This document shows positions 49,852-58,741 of a stretch of DNA of 64,000 nt, piece by piece; within the stretch, counting starts at the first letter, position 1, and the number at the start of each line of letters is the position of its first letter. Origin of the DNA: an uncultured bacterium (lineage in GTDB: Bacteria > Bacillota > Clostridia > Oscillospirales > Acutalibacteraceae); contig CASDTH010000044.1 in assembly GCA_949283655.1 (NCBI GenBank), forward strand, positions 1-64,000, in the 5' to 3' direction. A program made the position numbers and the translations under genes. The notes beneath the pieces are model-generated. The model saw nothing but the letters and a program-made list of their open reading frames with translations, did no database searches and had not been told where the DNA came from.

Positions 49852-50268
49852 ACCCACTATTCCTTTCTGTGCATTCGTAAAGTCCAGCTTTCAGCGAGGA
49901 ATCGTTAGAATTGTTTCTGCCGGATGGCGGCGGCAGCCGGCTATTTTTGCCTACCGCTTATCCGGCAGGAGCAGGCCTTGCCCGGAGCGCACATCTGCAT
50001 GCAAGGCGGCGGCAGCCACCTGGCTTGGCGTACACCTCACATGTCGCATCCCCTGCGGATGCGTGGATTTATAAAAGTTTCCGCAGCGCCTTGGCGGCGC
50101 TTTTTATCACTTACGGGGCGACCTATCCACAGCAGCTATACATAATGTATACGTATTTGACCTGGCAAGAGCCAGTGCGGCCCCTGTTCTTTCGTAAAAA
50201 CCCTTATCCTACAAAAATATGAGAAAAGTTACAGCTTTCCCGATTTTAATGCCTTTTCAGCTTTAAAA
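49852..50268. other. Gene-free spacer with several stem-loops
   Basis: No ORF here has convincing coding signs. Structures seen are GCCGG...CCGGC followed by TATTTTT (49919-49957, likely terminator of the DUF6147-like gene), CGCATCC/GGATGCG at 50045-50062, and AGCGCC/GGCGCT followed by TTTT at 50085-50105. A small RNA between 49950 and 50105 is possible but unsupported. Confidence 0.45.
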
Positions 50269-50271
50269 CTA

Positions 50272-50280
50272 TGCTATACT
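50272..50280 (+). promoter_or_regulatory. Extended -10 promoter of the RHH gene
   Basis: TGCTATACT forms an extended -10 element 40 bp upstream of the start of the ribbon-helix-helix gene; no clear -35 is needed or seen. Confidence 0.55.
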
Positions 50281-50320
50281 TTTGGCAATTTCGATAAGCA
50301 GAAAGGATGAGGGACTCCCC

Positions 50321-50524
50321 ATGAAGCAGGAAGACGTTCGTTTCACCATGTGCATCAGCAAAAGCCTGTTTGACCGGCTGAGTTATGTGGCCAATTTTTA
50401 TGGCTGCCCCAAATCACACACCGTTCGCCGGATGATCGAACAGCATGTAACGCAATTTGAGCGCCGATTTGGCCCCATCCCGCTCAGCCGGGACACAGGC
50501 GCAGGCGGTGGCGTGCGGCATTAA
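50321..50524 (+). CDS. Small ribbon-helix-helix-like protein
   Basis: The 67-aa product begins MKQEDVRFTMCISKSLFDRL, the beta-strand-then-helix pattern of Arc/MetJ-type DNA-binding proteins, with a second helix around HTVRRMIEQHVTQF. Such proteins act as dimeric repressors or antitoxins; no toxin gene is adjacent. ATG 50321 has GAGGG seven bases upstream; the in-frame TTG/ATT region before it is not used. It lies directly upstream of the repeat mosaic. Confidence 0.7.
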   Translation: MKQEDVRFTMCISKSLFDRLSYVANFYGCPKSHTVRRMIEQHVTQFERRFGPIPLSRDTGAGGGVRH

Positions 50525-50542
50525 CACGCGCCAGCCGGGGAA

Positions 50543-50590
50543 ACGCTCCATGCCATAATAAAAAGGCATGGGGCGTATATTTTTGCTGCA
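50543..50590 (+). repeat. 48-bp direct repeat, left copy
   Basis: Identical to 51871-51917 apart from one extra A. It contains the stem CCATGCC/GGCATGG and ends GTATATTTTTGCTGCA. The two copies bracket a 1.3-kb block of repeats. Confidence 0.9.
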
Positions 50591-50721
50591 AACCAGGCAC
50601 TCACAAAAAATCAAAGAAAACCTACTGGTTGCACCACAAATGAAACATTGATGTTTATTCCGCTCGGGCCGCGGAGGCCCCTCCTTTTCCGTTCGGCCGG
50701 AAAAGGAGGCAAAAGGGGCCG
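50591..50721 (+). repeat. Repeat R1, copy 2
   Basis: About 130 bp nearly identical to 51077-51206, with only a handful of differences. Shared parts include AACCAGGCACTCACAAAAAA, ACAAATGAAACATTGATG and the stem CCTCCTTTTCCG...CGGAAAAGGAGG. Confidence 0.9.
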
Positions 50722-51060
50722 ATTGAAAGGCTCTTCCTCCGTGCCAGACTGAAGGCCCCCGGAAGGTTTCTCCCGGAGCCTGTAAGTAGTTTGGAGACTC
50801 AAGCGTAACGATAGGCCCAGGCGGCAACTACTGTCACTCAATGCGTGCACGTGAGGGAACTTTTTGGCCCGAAGGGCAAAAAGCGAACCTTCCCGCATGT
50901 TTGAAGCCGCGTGAGCGGCTGAGTTCGGGAAGCGTTCGCCGAACGCGCGGTGGTGTGGAAAGTTTAACAACCGCAGCCGCAGTGCCGTTCGCGGGGTCGT
51001 GGGGCTAAGCCCCCGGCTGTTTCTCTTGCCTCGTTCTCTTGTCAGCCAACAAGAGAATGA
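50722..51060 (+). repeat. Shuffled modules of repeat R2
   Basis: The part 50722-50830 matches 51390-51495 (GATTGAAAGGCTCT, CGGAGCCTG.AAGTAGT, AACGATAGGCCCAGGCGGCA). The part 50890-50945 matches 3658-3712 in the direct sense (TGTTTGA.GCC.CGTGAG.GGC). Order and orientation differ from the other copies, so the family is modular. Confidence 0.75.
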
Positions 51061-51206
51061 GGTCGCGTACAGCGAAACCAGGCACTCACAAAAAATCAAA
51101 GAAAACCTACTGGCCGCACCACAAATGAAACATTGATGTTTATTCCGCTCAGGCCGCGGAGGCCCCTCCTTTTCCGCTCGGCCGGAAAAGGAGGCAAAAG
51201 GGGCCG
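51061..51206 (+). repeat. Repeat R1, copy 3 (best-preserved)
   Basis: Matches 50591-50721 closely over its last 130 bp and the degenerate copy at 266-364 over its first 100 bp. Confidence 0.9.
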
Positions 51207-51503
51207 TTCTGCACGGCCAGCGGCGGCACTGAGATGCTCATGTATCTCTTTTAAGTGTTCGGCAAGCCACCCAAAAAACTCGCTGCCTCACGGCAGCTCA
51301 GACATTTTGGGCGTTTGCTTGCCTGCCGGGCGGCAGGCAAGTCCCCTCACGAGCCCGCCAGAACTGTGTGGAGCCTGCCTCCGCTGGCCTATTGAAAGGC
51401 TCTGCTTCCGCACCAGACTGCAGGCTCCGGGAGAAACCTCCCGGAGCCTGCAAGTAGTTCTGACCCGCAAGCGGAACGATAGGCCCAGGCGGCATCAGAT
51501 GCC
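51143..51503 (+). repeat. Modular repeat R2, reference copy
   Basis: Collinear with the reverse complement of 3461-3823. It contains GCCTGCCGGGCGGCAGGC and the stem GGCTCCGGGAG/CTCCCGGAGCC with AAAC loop (51423-51449). A further partial module (GGAGCCTGCCGCCGCTGGCCT) repeats at 51531-51551. Confidence 0.88.
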
Positions 51504-51639
51504 ACCCCTCACGGGCCCCCGGGAATGTGCGGAGCCTGCCGCCGCTGGCCTGTGGAAAGGCTTCAGCCACTCCGAAAGACGGAAGGGATCGAGAGGCTTT
51601 TCCCGGGACCAACGCTTTCTGTCTCTTGCTTTTTATGGC

Positions 51640-51800
51640 TCATGCCTTCCGGCTTCCACGTCTGGCGTCTCATGTCCGAAATCTGACGTCTGACTTGGCC
51701 GTTCCCTACAAAGCTGGAGGGTAGATTTTAAAGATTGGTTGTTAGATTTGAGACTGCGAAAATTGGAGATTGGATGGGAAAGCCGGAAGGCAGGTGCCTC
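51640..51800 (+). repeat. Composite TCTGA-tract repeat E4
   Basis: Runs of GTCTGACTTGG-like units (51655-51695), a half palindrome GGCCGTTCCCTACAAAG, AGATT/GATTGG units (51722-51775), then AGCCGGAAGGCAGG. The order matches E2 but the left palindrome arm is missing. Confidence 0.7.
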
Positions 51801-51870
51801 CGAAGGGAAAACAGAGGCATTTTTGCCCGGCTGGGGAGGATGTGCCTTACCAGCTTTTTCCGACAGGCTG

Positions 51871-51917
51871 ACGCTCCATGCCATAATAAAAGGCATGGGG
51901 CGTATATTTTTGCTGCA
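51871..51917 (+). repeat. 48-bp direct repeat, right copy
   Basis: 47 bp, equal to 50543-50590 except for one A. It lies about 95 bp upstream of nth and may shape its leader. Confidence 0.9.
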
Positions 51918-52012
51918 GACGAGGCTTGGCGGACTGCGTCAAATACAGTATAATAAAGCCGGACTGGCGCTTGAACCCGAGCGCCAGAGCATGAAAGGAA
52001 GAAGGGCTTTGC

Positions 52013-52645
52013 ATGACCAAAAAGCAACGCGCCCAGATGGCTGTGGATGCGCTGAAAAAAGAATACCCGGATGCGGTTTGCTCCCTGCGGGCGGAGGAGC
52101 CCTTGCAGCTGCTTATCGCCACCCGCCTCTCGGCCCAATGCACGGATGCACGAGTCAACCTTGTGACGCCGGCTCTGTTTGCAAAATACCCCACGCTGGA
52201 GGCCTTTTGCGAGGCACGCGTGGAGGATGTAGAGGCAATCATCCACTCCTGCGGCTTTTACCATGGAAAGGCGCGGGATATCATCGGCATGTCGCAAAAA
52301 ATCCGGGATGAATTCGGCGGCGTTGTACCGGATACGGTCGAGGCGCTCACCACGCTGCCAGGCGTTGGCCGGAAAACGGCCAACCTCATTGTGGGGGATG
52401 TTTACGGCAAGCCGGCCGTCGTTGCGGATACGCACTTTATCCGTATGTCGAACCGGCTGGGCTTTGTCAGCACAAAGGACCCTTATAAGGTTGAAGTGGA
52501 GATGCGCAAGCTCCTGCCGCCGGAGGAGAGCAATGATTTTTGCCACCGCTGCGTGCTGCATGGACGGGCCTGCTGCACTGCGCGCAAGGCGATGTGCGAT
52601 AGCTGCTGCATGGCGGAATTCTGCCCTAAGCAGGGCGTTGCCTGA
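52013..52645 (+). CDS. nth: Endonuclease III
   Basis: The 210-aa base-excision repair enzyme removes oxidised pyrimidines and cuts the abasic site. It has the helix-hairpin-helix LPGVGRKTANLIVGD with catalytic Lys, the catalytic Asp in VADTHFIRMSNRLG, and a C-terminal [4Fe-4S] cluster loop with Cys in CHRCVLHGRACC and CDSCC...FCP. Length is normal (about 210). ATG 52013 has AGGAAGAAGG upstream. It stands alone between repeat blocks and is followed by a probable terminator. Confidence 0.95.
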   Translation: MTKKQRAQMAVDALKKEYPDAVCSLRAEEPLQLLIATRLSAQCTDARVNLVTPALFAKYPTLEAFCEARVEDVEAIIHSCGFYHGKARDIIGMSQKIRDEFGGVVPDTVEALTTLPGVGRKTANLIVGDVYGKPAVVADTHFIRMSNRLGFVSTKDPYKVEVEMRKLLPPEESNDFCHRCVLHGRACCTARKAMCDSCCMAEFCPKQGVA

Positions 52646-52675
52646 CAGAGGGACGCGCCTCTCTGTGCAGAAAGG

Positions 52676-52716
52676 ACCGGGGCGCCTGGGGCGGCGCTCC
52701 GGCCCCGATTTTGCAT
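52676..52716 (+). terminator. Probable terminator of nth
   Basis: CGGGGC pairs with GCCCCG, with a further GCGCC-rich part inside, and is followed by ATTTTG, about 30 bp past the stop. Confidence 0.6.
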
Positions 52717-52751
52717 AGATACCTGTGAACGGTTTCACGGGGTAGATTTGC

Positions 52752-52915
52752 GCCCGGCCGGGTCTTGACCCGGCCCCTACGAAGTTAGATGTTGGACTGG
52801 GGAAATTGGATAGTAGACTTGGTTTCATGCAGGCTCCTGCCGCAGAGGCGGGGGCTTTTTCGGCTTTCTCATCCAGCCGCTCATTTCCCAAATCTACCAT
52901 CTAAATTTGTGGAAA
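52752..52915 (+). repeat. Covarying palindrome plus AGAT-tract repeat E5
   Basis: The palindrome GGCCGGGTC, TT, GACCCGGCC (52756-52775) is followed by CCTACGAAGTTAGAT. AGATG/GGATAG units, a core with CTGCCGCAGAGGC and AATCTACCATCTAAAT follow. The layout equals E2 at 3858-4060, but three arm positions differ on both sides so that pairing is kept. Confidence 0.8.
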
Positions 52916-53104
52916 ACGGCCGTGACCGTTTCGGCCGAACGAATCCTTGTGAGCCGCTTTGAAGGCGCCCACCTCCCGGCCCCTACAGCAAATCTTCACA
53001 ATCCCGAACCTAACTTGATTGCTTCTGCCCATTTTTTTGACGAGAGCAAACACCGAGCCCTGGCACGACCTTCTCTTCTTGATCGAAAAATTAAAATTTG
53101 ATAT
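52916..53104. other. Gene-free spacer upstream of hemW
   Basis: It holds a degenerate palindrome (AAACGGCC.TGACCGTTT at 52916-52937), a CCCGGCCCCTACAGCAAATC half element (52976-52996) like those in E2 and E5, and no convincing ORF. Confidence 0.5.
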
Positions 53105-53132
53105 TTGAATTTATGTAAGCGAAAAATATGCT
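53105..53132 (+). promoter_or_regulatory. Promoter of hemW
   Basis: TTGAAT (53105-53110) and TATGCT (53127-53132) are spaced 16 bp, 41 bp before the start. Confidence 0.55.
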
Positions 53133-53173
53133 ATGCTGTAGCAGAATCATAAAACAGCGGGGAGGGGAGCGCG

Positions 53174-54292
53174 ATGGAGCCGGCCGGGCTTTATCTGCAC
53201 ATTCCGTTTTGCCGCGGAAAGTGCCCCTATTGCGATTTTTATTCCATGTATGCGGATGACGCTTGTATGGATACCTATACGCAGGCCTTGCTTGCTGCAT
53301 TAAACGGATGGGCTGCCAAGGCCGGCCGGGCTGCGGATACGCTCTATTTTGGCGGCGGCACGCCCTCCTTGCTCGGTGGGGCCCGCCTGGAATCACTTGT
53401 GCGGGCCGCGCGCGCCTGCTTTGGCCTGCGTGATGCGGAGATCACGGTGGAGTGCAACCCCTCCGATGCGGATGGGCGGCTGTTTGAGGTGCTGGCCGGG
53501 GCGGGCGTCAATCGCGTTTCACTCGGCTTACAGTCCGCCGTGGAGGAGGAGCGCCGTGCGCTGGGCCGCCGTGCGGGCGTTGAGCAGGCGCAGGCGTGCA
53601 TTCGGCTGGCTAGGGCGGCTGGCATCCAAAACCTTTCGCTCGATCTGATGCTTGGTATTCCGGGGCAGACGCAGGAGAGCCTACGCCGCAGCGTGGCGTT
53701 CTGCGCGCAGGCAGGGGTGACGCACGTCAGCGCTTATCTTTTAAAAATAGAGGAGGGCACGGCATTTGCCCGGCGGCGGGATACTCTGCAACTGCCGGAT
53801 GAGGATACCGTGTGCGATTTGTATGAGCAGGCATGCACGATGCTGGAGCAGGCAGGTTTCCGGCAATATGAAATTTCAAATTTTGCCCGCCACGGCTTTG
53901 AGAGCCGCCATAATTTGAAATATTGGAACGCAGAGGAGTATTTGGGGATTGGCGCTTCCGCGCACTCCTTTTTTGAGGGAAAGCGTTTTTATTACCCAAG
54001 GGATTGGAGCGCGTTCGTCAGGGGCTGCGCCCCTGTGCTGGATGGGCAGGGCGGTTCGTTTGAGGAGTATGCGATGCTCCGCCTGCGCTTGACGGAGGGG
54101 CTGCGGGAGGAGCTTGTGCAGCAGCGCTATGGGCACGGCATCCCGGAGGGGCTGCGCGCGGCGGCGCAGCGGTTGGGATGCTACGGTGTGCTGGAGCAGG
54201 ATGCGGGTGCGATCCGGTTGACACGCAAGGGCTTTTTGCTCTCCAACACGGTGATTGGAGAGCTGCTTGCAGCATTTGAAACGGTGGAATAA
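53174..54292 (+). CDS. hemW: Radical SAM heme chaperone HemW
   Basis: The 372-aa protein is a radical-SAM relative of coproporphyrinogen dehydrogenase that binds and delivers heme. The [4Fe-4S] motif is CRGKCPYCDF (Cys at residues about 13, 17, 20), with YFGGGTPS, VECNPSD, GVNRVSLGLQS and LMLGIPGQT following. A HemN C-terminal domain contains YEISNFARHGFESRHNLKYW. HemW differs from HemN by the extra Phe after the CxxxCxxC and the shorter length, as here. ATG 53174 has GGGGAGGGG upstream. Annotated often as HemN-like. Confidence 0.93.
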   Translation: MEPAGLYLHIPFCRGKCPYCDFYSMYADDACMDTYTQALLAALNGWAAKAGRAADTLYFGGGTPSLLGGARLESLVRAARACFGLRDAEITVECNPSDADGRLFEVLAGAGVNRVSLGLQSAVEEERRALGRRAGVEQAQACIRLARAAGIQNLSLDLMLGIPGQTQESLRRSVAFCAQAGVTHVSAYLLKIEEGTAFARRRDTLQLPDEDTVCDLYEQACTMLEQAGFRQYEISNFARHGFESRHNLKYWNAEEYLGIGASAHSFFEGKRFYYPRDWSAFVRGCAPVLDGQGGSFEEYAMLRLRLTEGLREELVQQRYGHGIPEGLRAAAQRLGCYGVLEQDAGAIRLTRKGFLLSNTVIGELLAAFETVE

Positions 54293-54460
54293 GCTGGATT
54301 TGAGCAGAAAATGGGCTTTATTTTTGAAATAACTCTGTACAAAGGCGGGCAAAACCGCTATGATAAATAACCAGCGTGCATGCGGAGCAGAGCGGCTCTG
54401 CCGGGGCCCGGCAAACGCGCTCTGACAAGCAGATAAGCAGGAAAGAAAGAGGTGCCTTTT

Positions 54461-55648
54461 ATGTACGCACTGCTGCTGGCGATCATCTATGTGGCCTTTA
54501 TCAGCCTTGGGCTGCCGGATTCTCTGCTCGGCTCGGCATGGCCGGTGATGTATGGAGAATTGGGGGTGACGCTCTCTTCCGCCGGTGTGATCACCATGAT
54601 TATTTCGGGCGGTACGATTGTATCCAGCCTCCTCTCCGACAGGCTCACAAGAAAATTTGGGGCAGGCCTGGTTACAGCCGTGAGCGTGCTGATGACGGCG
54701 GTGGCGCTGTTTGGCTTCTCTGTTTCAAACGCCTTCTGGATGCTGTGCCTGTGGGCGGTGCCGTATGGGCTGGGGGCCGGCGCTGTAGACGCCGCGCTGA
54801 ATAATTATGTCGCACTGCACTATGCCTCCCGCCATATGAGCTGGCTGCATTGCTTCTGGGGCGTCGGCGCGGCAGTGAGCCCCTATATTATGAGCTATTG
54901 CCTGACGGGCGGCTTGGGCTGGCACAATGGGTACCGGATTGTTTCCCTTGTGCAGATCGTTTTGGCAGCGTTTCTCTTCGTCAGCCTCCCTCTTTGGCGG
55001 CGGAAGCGGGCGCAGCAGGCGCAGGCGGAAAAGCCGGCTAGGACGCTGAGCCTGCGCCAGGCGGTGCGGGTCAAGGGCGTGCCGCTGGTGATGGCCACGT
55101 TTTTTGGCTACTGTGCGCTGGAGCAGACGGCGGGTCTCTGGGCAAGCAGCTACCTGGTGCAGTTGCGTGGAATTTCGGAGGAGACGGCCGCGAGCTTTGC
55201 CTCGCTATTTTTTCTCGGGATTACGTTCGGCCGCTTTTTGTGCGGATTTGTCGCCGACCGGCTGGGCGACCGGCGGATGATCCGAATCGGGATTTTGACC
55301 GCAATGGCAGGCATCCTGCTGGTGACGCTCCCCGTCTCAAATGATGCGTTTGCCCTTGCGGGACTGATCGTCATCGGCCTGGGCTGCGCCCCTATTTATC
55401 CTTCCATTATCCATGCAACGCCCGCGAACTTTGGCGAGGAGAATTCGCAGGCGATCATCGGCATCCAGATGGCGAGCGCCTATGTGGGCACCACCTTTAT
55501 GCCGCCACTGTTTGGCTTGATTGCAGCGCATATCCATATCGGGCTTTACCCCGTTTATCTTCTGGCGCTGGCCGCACTGATGCTCTGCATGTCAGAGCGG
55601 CTGAACCGGACGGTTGCAAAGGAGCGCGCGGCGGACAGCGCCGCTTGA
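54461..55648 (+). CDS. MFS transporter (FucP/Bypass-of-stop type)
   Basis: The 395-aa protein has twelve predicted helices. MFS signatures are the helix 2-3 loop SDRLTRKFGAGLV and the central loop FVADRLGDRRMIRIG. AVPYGLGAGAVDAALNNYVALHY in helix 4-5 resembles sugar MFS carriers of the FucP/NagP line. Substrate unknown. ATG 54461 has AGAGGTG eight bases upstream; the nine-base extension to 54452 is not used. It precedes the alanine symporter by 27 bp and may share its transcript. Confidence 0.87.
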   Translation: MYALLLAIIYVAFISLGLPDSLLGSAWPVMYGELGVTLSSAGVITMIISGGTIVSSLLSDRLTRKFGAGLVTAVSVLMTAVALFGFSVSNAFWMLCLWAVPYGLGAGAVDAALNNYVALHYASRHMSWLHCFWGVGAAVSPYIMSYCLTGGLGWHNGYRIVSLVQIVLAAFLFVSLPLWRRKRAQQAQAEKPARTLSLRQAVRVKGVPLVMATFFGYCALEQTAGLWASSYLVQLRGISEETAASFASLFFLGITFGRFLCGFVADRLGDRRMIRIGILTAMAGILLVTLPVSNDAFALAGLIVIGLGCAPIYPSIIHATPANFGEENSQAIIGIQMASAYVGTTFMPPLFGLIAAHIHIGLYPVYLLALAALMLCMSERLNRTVAKERAADSAA

Positions 55649-55675
55649 ATGATTACATAAAAAGGAGCAATGGCC

Positions 55676-57055
55676 TTGTCGTTTTTACAAACCGCCGTTG
55701 AATCGGCCAACCACTATCTTTGGGATTACCTGCTTTTATTTTTGCTGTGCGGCACTGGGATCTATTTCACCTTCCGGCTGAAATTCATTCAGGTGCGCCG
55801 TTTTGGCGAGAGCTTTCGCCGGACGTTCGGCGGCCTCCGCCTGCGCGGGGCCAAAGCGGGCGATGGGGGGATGAGCTCCTTCCAGTCCTTTGCCACAGCC
55901 GTTGCCGCTCAGGTTGGCACCGGTAATCTCGCGGGTGCGGCCACAGCGCTCATCGGCGGCGGCCCTGGCGCGATCTTCTGGATGTGGATGAGCGCCTTCT
56001 TCGGCATGGCTACCATTTTTGCGGAGGCCACATTGGCGCAAAAGTATAAAACCACGCGCGATGGCGAGGTCACCGGCGGCCCGGCTTACTACATCCGGGC
56101 GGCGTTCCGGGGCCGTTTCGGTAAGGTGCTGGCCGGAGTTTTTTCTGTTTTGGTCATTTGCGCGCTCGGTTTTATGGGAAATATGGTGCAATCCAATTCG
56201 ATTGGAGCGGCGTTTCAAAATGCGTTTGATATCCCTCCGCTGGCGGTCGGTGTAGTGGTGGCGGCCATTGCCGGGTTTATCTTCCTGGGTGGGGTGCAGC
56301 GGATTGCGAGCGTAACAGAAAAAATTGTGCCGGTCATGGCGCTGTTTTATATTGTCGGTGCGTTGATCATTGTTGCCATCCATTTTCGCAGGATTCCAGA
56401 GGCTTTTGCGCAGATTTTTACCGGCGCGTTTTCTCCCCAGGCAGTTACAGGCGGCGTGATTGGGATCACAGTGCAGAAATCCATTCGCTTCGGTGTGGCA
56501 CGCGGCTTGTTTTCCAATGAGGCGGGCATGGGGTCCACCCCGCACGCCCATGCGATTGCGAAGGTCAAGCACCCCTGCGATCAGGGAATTGTCGCCATGA
56601 TGGGCGTGTTTTTGGATACTTTTATTATTTTAACGCTGACGGCCCTTGTCGTGCTTGTTACAGGCGTGCTACCGCGGGGCTACAGCGGTGAGCTGCAGGG
56701 CGTTGATCTGACGCAGGCGGGCTTTGAATCGGTGTTTGGCTATGGCGGCACGGTGTTTATTGCCATCTGTATGTTCTTTTTTGCGTTTTCCACAATCGTG
56801 GGCTGGTATTTCTTTGGGGAGGTCAACATCCGCGCGTTGTTCGGCAAAAGGGGCGTGAAGGTGTATGCGCTGCTGGTGTGCATCTTTGTGGCTGTTGGCT
56901 CCACGCTGAAGGTGGATCTTGTCTGGAGCCTTTCTGACACCTTTAACGGCCTGATGGTGATTCCGAACCTGCTGGGCCTGATTGGATTAAGCAAAACGGT
57001 TTCCCGGCTTTACCAGGCGTATACGCAGCGCAAGGCGCAAAAAGAGGATTCCTGA
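55676..57055 (+). CDS. Alanine/glycine:cation symporter (AGCS family)
   Basis: The 459-aa membrane protein imports alanine or glycine with Na+ or H+. Family motifs are FQSFATAVAAQVGTGNLAGAATAL (substrate/Na+ site), GGPAYYI, FSNEAGMGSTPHAHA and the late TIVGWYFFGE. About ten helices are predicted. ATG 55670 lies only two bases from AAGGAG, while TTG 55676 is eight bases away, so TTG is the likely start. It sits between an MFS gene and the deoxyinosine glycosylase gene, 2 bp apart from the latter. Confidence 0.93.
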   Translation: MSFLQTAVESANHYLWDYLLLFLLCGTGIYFTFRLKFIQVRRFGESFRRTFGGLRLRGAKAGDGGMSSFQSFATAVAAQVGTGNLAGAATALIGGGPGAIFWMWMSAFFGMATIFAEATLAQKYKTTRDGEVTGGPAYYIRAAFRGRFGKVLAGVFSVLVICALGFMGNMVQSNSIGAAFQNAFDIPPLAVGVVVAAIAGFIFLGGVQRIASVTEKIVPVMALFYIVGALIIVAIHFRRIPEAFAQIFTGAFSPQAVTGGVIGITVQKSIRFGVARGLFSNEAGMGSTPHAHAIAKVKHPCDQGIVAMMGVFLDTFIILTLTALVVLVTGVLPRGYSGELQGVDLTQAGFESVFGYGGTVFIAICMFFFAFSTIVGWYFFGEVNIRALFGKRGVKVYALLVCIFVAVGSTLKVDLVWSLSDTFNGLMVIPNLLGLIGLSKTVSRLYQAYTQRKAQKEDS

Positions 57056-57057
57056 AA

Positions 57058-57555
57058 ATGGGCATAGTGAGGCACCCGCTGGAGCCTGTTTATGATACAC
57101 AGTCCCGCGTGCTGATCCTTGGCACAATGCCTTCCCCCAAATCGCGGGAGGCCGGCTTTTATTACGCGCATCCGCAAAACCGCTTCTGGCGGATTTTTGC
57201 GGCGTTGTTCCAAGAGCCGCTGCCCGTGAGCAATGCGGAAAAGCGCGCGTTTGTGCTGGCGCACCGCATCGCGCTGTGGGATGTGCTGGCCTCCTGTGAG
57301 ATACAGGGCGCGGCGGATCACAGCATCCGCCGCCCGGTGGCAAACGACCTGCGGCCGGTGCTGGAGGCAGCGCCGGTGCAGGCCATTTTTACAACCGGGA
57401 GGAAGGCGACGGAGCTCTACCGCCGGCTGTGCCTCCCCCAGACCGGGCGGGCAAGCGAATATTTGCCCTCGCCAAGCGCGGCGAACTGCCGCAATTGCAC
57501 GCTGGAGCAGCTTGTGCGCGCTTACAGTGTGGTTTTAAAATATACGGATTTTTAA
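57058..57555 (+). CDS. DNA-deoxyinosine glycosylase (UDG family 6)
   Basis: The 165-aa repair enzyme belongs to the uracil-DNA glycosylase superfamily, hypoxanthine-DNA glycosylase branch (TIGR04274 type). Visible are RVLILGTMPSPKSREAGFYYAHPQNRFW at the active site and LWDVLASCEIQGAADHSI, with the C-terminal LPSPSAANCRN motif. It should remove deaminated adenine from DNA. ATG 57058 starts 2 bp after the symporter stop with GAGGA eight bases ahead, so translation is coupled. mutY follows within 70 bp, linking two excision-repair genes. Confidence 0.9.
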   Translation: MGIVRHPLEPVYDTQSRVLILGTMPSPKSREAGFYYAHPQNRFWRIFAALFQEPLPVSNAEKRAFVLAHRIALWDVLASCEIQGAADHSIRRPVANDLRPVLEAAPVQAIFTTGRKATELYRRLCLPQTGRASEYLPSPSAANCRNCTLEQLVRAYSVVLKYTDF

Positions 57556-57623
57556 GCCGGAGCATGGCACCCGGGCTCTGGCTGGGAGTAGGCACGCCAT
57601 TGTGGAAAAGAGGAGAAATACCG

Positions 57624-58682
57624 TTGGATACCACCGGTTTGACGAAGATATCCGCGCCGCTGCTTAGATGGTACCGGCAGAATGCGCGCAGCCTCCCCTG
57701 GCGGGATATGCCCACACCATACCGCGTGTGGGTTTCTGAAATCATGCTGCAGCAAACCAGGGTGGAGGCTGTCAAGCCCTATTTTGAGCGCTTTATGGAG
57801 GCATTGCCGGATATTCGAGCGCTAGCAGAGGCCCCGGAGGAGACCTACCTGAAGCTCTGGGAGGGGCTGGGATACTACAGCCGCGTGCGCAACCTGCACA
57901 GAGCCGCCTGCCAGGTGGTGGAGCGCTATGGTGGGGAGCTGCCCCGCAGCTATGAGGCACTGCTTTCCCTACCGGGGATTGGGCCCTATACGGCAGGCGC
58001 GATCGCCTCTATTGCTTATGGGCTCCCGACCCCGGCGGTGGATGGGAACGTGCTGCGCGTCGTCACCCGTGTTACGGCGGATCCGTCGAATATCAGCGAT
58101 TCAAAAGTGAAAAAACAGATTGAGCAGCGGGTGCGCTCTGCCATCCCGGCGGATGAGCCCGGGGCCTTCAATCAGGCGCTGATGGAGCTCGGCGCTACGG
58201 TTTGCCTGCCCAACGGGGCGCCGCAGTGCGGAGCCTGCCCGTTGCAATCGCTTTGCGCAGGCTGTGCAGGGGGGAACCCCTGCGCCTTCCCTGTGAAGGC
58301 GGCAAAAAAGGCGCGCCGGGTCGAGCAGCGCGCGGTTTTTTTATTTTTGTGCGGCGGAAAGCTCGCTCTGCACCGCAGGCCAGGCCGGGGCCTGCTGGCC
58401 GGGCTCTGGGAGCTGCCCAATGAACTGGTTGATGCAGATGCACCGCAGGCGGCCCGTGCGGCGGTGGAAAAATGGGGCCTGCAAGCGCTCCGAATTGAAA
58501 AATGTGGGTGGGCAAAGCATATTTTTACCCATGTGGAGTGGCACATGACCGCTTACCGCATCCGCGTGGAGGAGGCGCTGCCAGGCGCGGGCCTCTGCTG
58601 GGTAACACCGCATGAGCTGGCGGCCCAGTATACGTTGCCCTCGGCGTTCCGCCCCTTTTTGGAGGCGTTTCGGCTTGGGTGA
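57624..58682 (+). CDS. mutY: A/G-specific adenine DNA glycosylase
   Basis: The 352-aa enzyme removes adenine mispaired with 8-oxoguanine. It has LPWRDMPTPYRVWVSEIMLQQTRVE, the helix-hairpin-helix LPGIGPYTAGAIASIA, catalytic Asp in AVDGNVLRV, cluster cysteines (CGACPLQSLCAGC), and a C-terminal NUDIX-like 8-oxoG recognition domain (GLLAGLWELPNEL, KHIFTHVEWHM). TTG 57624 has GAGGAG eight bases ahead and starts at the family N-terminus; the frame is open far upstream but overlaps the previous gene. Length is normal. Confidence 0.94.
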   Translation: MDTTGLTKISAPLLRWYRQNARSLPWRDMPTPYRVWVSEIMLQQTRVEAVKPYFERFMEALPDIRALAEAPEETYLKLWEGLGYYSRVRNLHRAACQVVERYGGELPRSYEALLSLPGIGPYTAGAIASIAYGLPTPAVDGNVLRVVTRVTADPSNISDSKVKKQIEQRVRSAIPADEPGAFNQALMELGATVCLPNGAPQCGACPLQSLCAGCAGGNPCAFPVKAAKKARRVEQRAVFLFLCGGKLALHRRPGRGLLAGLWELPNELVDADAPQAARAAVEKWGLQALRIEKCGWAKHIFTHVEWHMTAYRIRVEEALPGAGLCWVTPHELAAQYTLPSAFRPFLEAFRLG

Positions 58683-58712
58683 GAGGCCAGGCTGCATTGT
58701 GCTGCCGGATGC

Positions 58713-58741
58713 TTGCCAAGGGCCTGTGTTGTGGGTATAAT
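58713..58741 (+). promoter_or_regulatory. Promoter of the sufC-sufB operon
   Basis: TTGCCA (58713-58718) and TATAAT (58736-58741) are spaced 17 bp. The leader of about 95 nt contains the stem CTGTGC/GCACAG and a wider GCCGGCTGCTACG-type pairing but no known riboswitch. Confidence 0.78.

Noticed and set aside
51655-51775. Possible CRISPR-like array of short TCTGA repeats
   Set aside because: Units are degenerate, 8-10 bp long and contiguous, with no unique spacers, no fixed repeat and no cas genes nearby.
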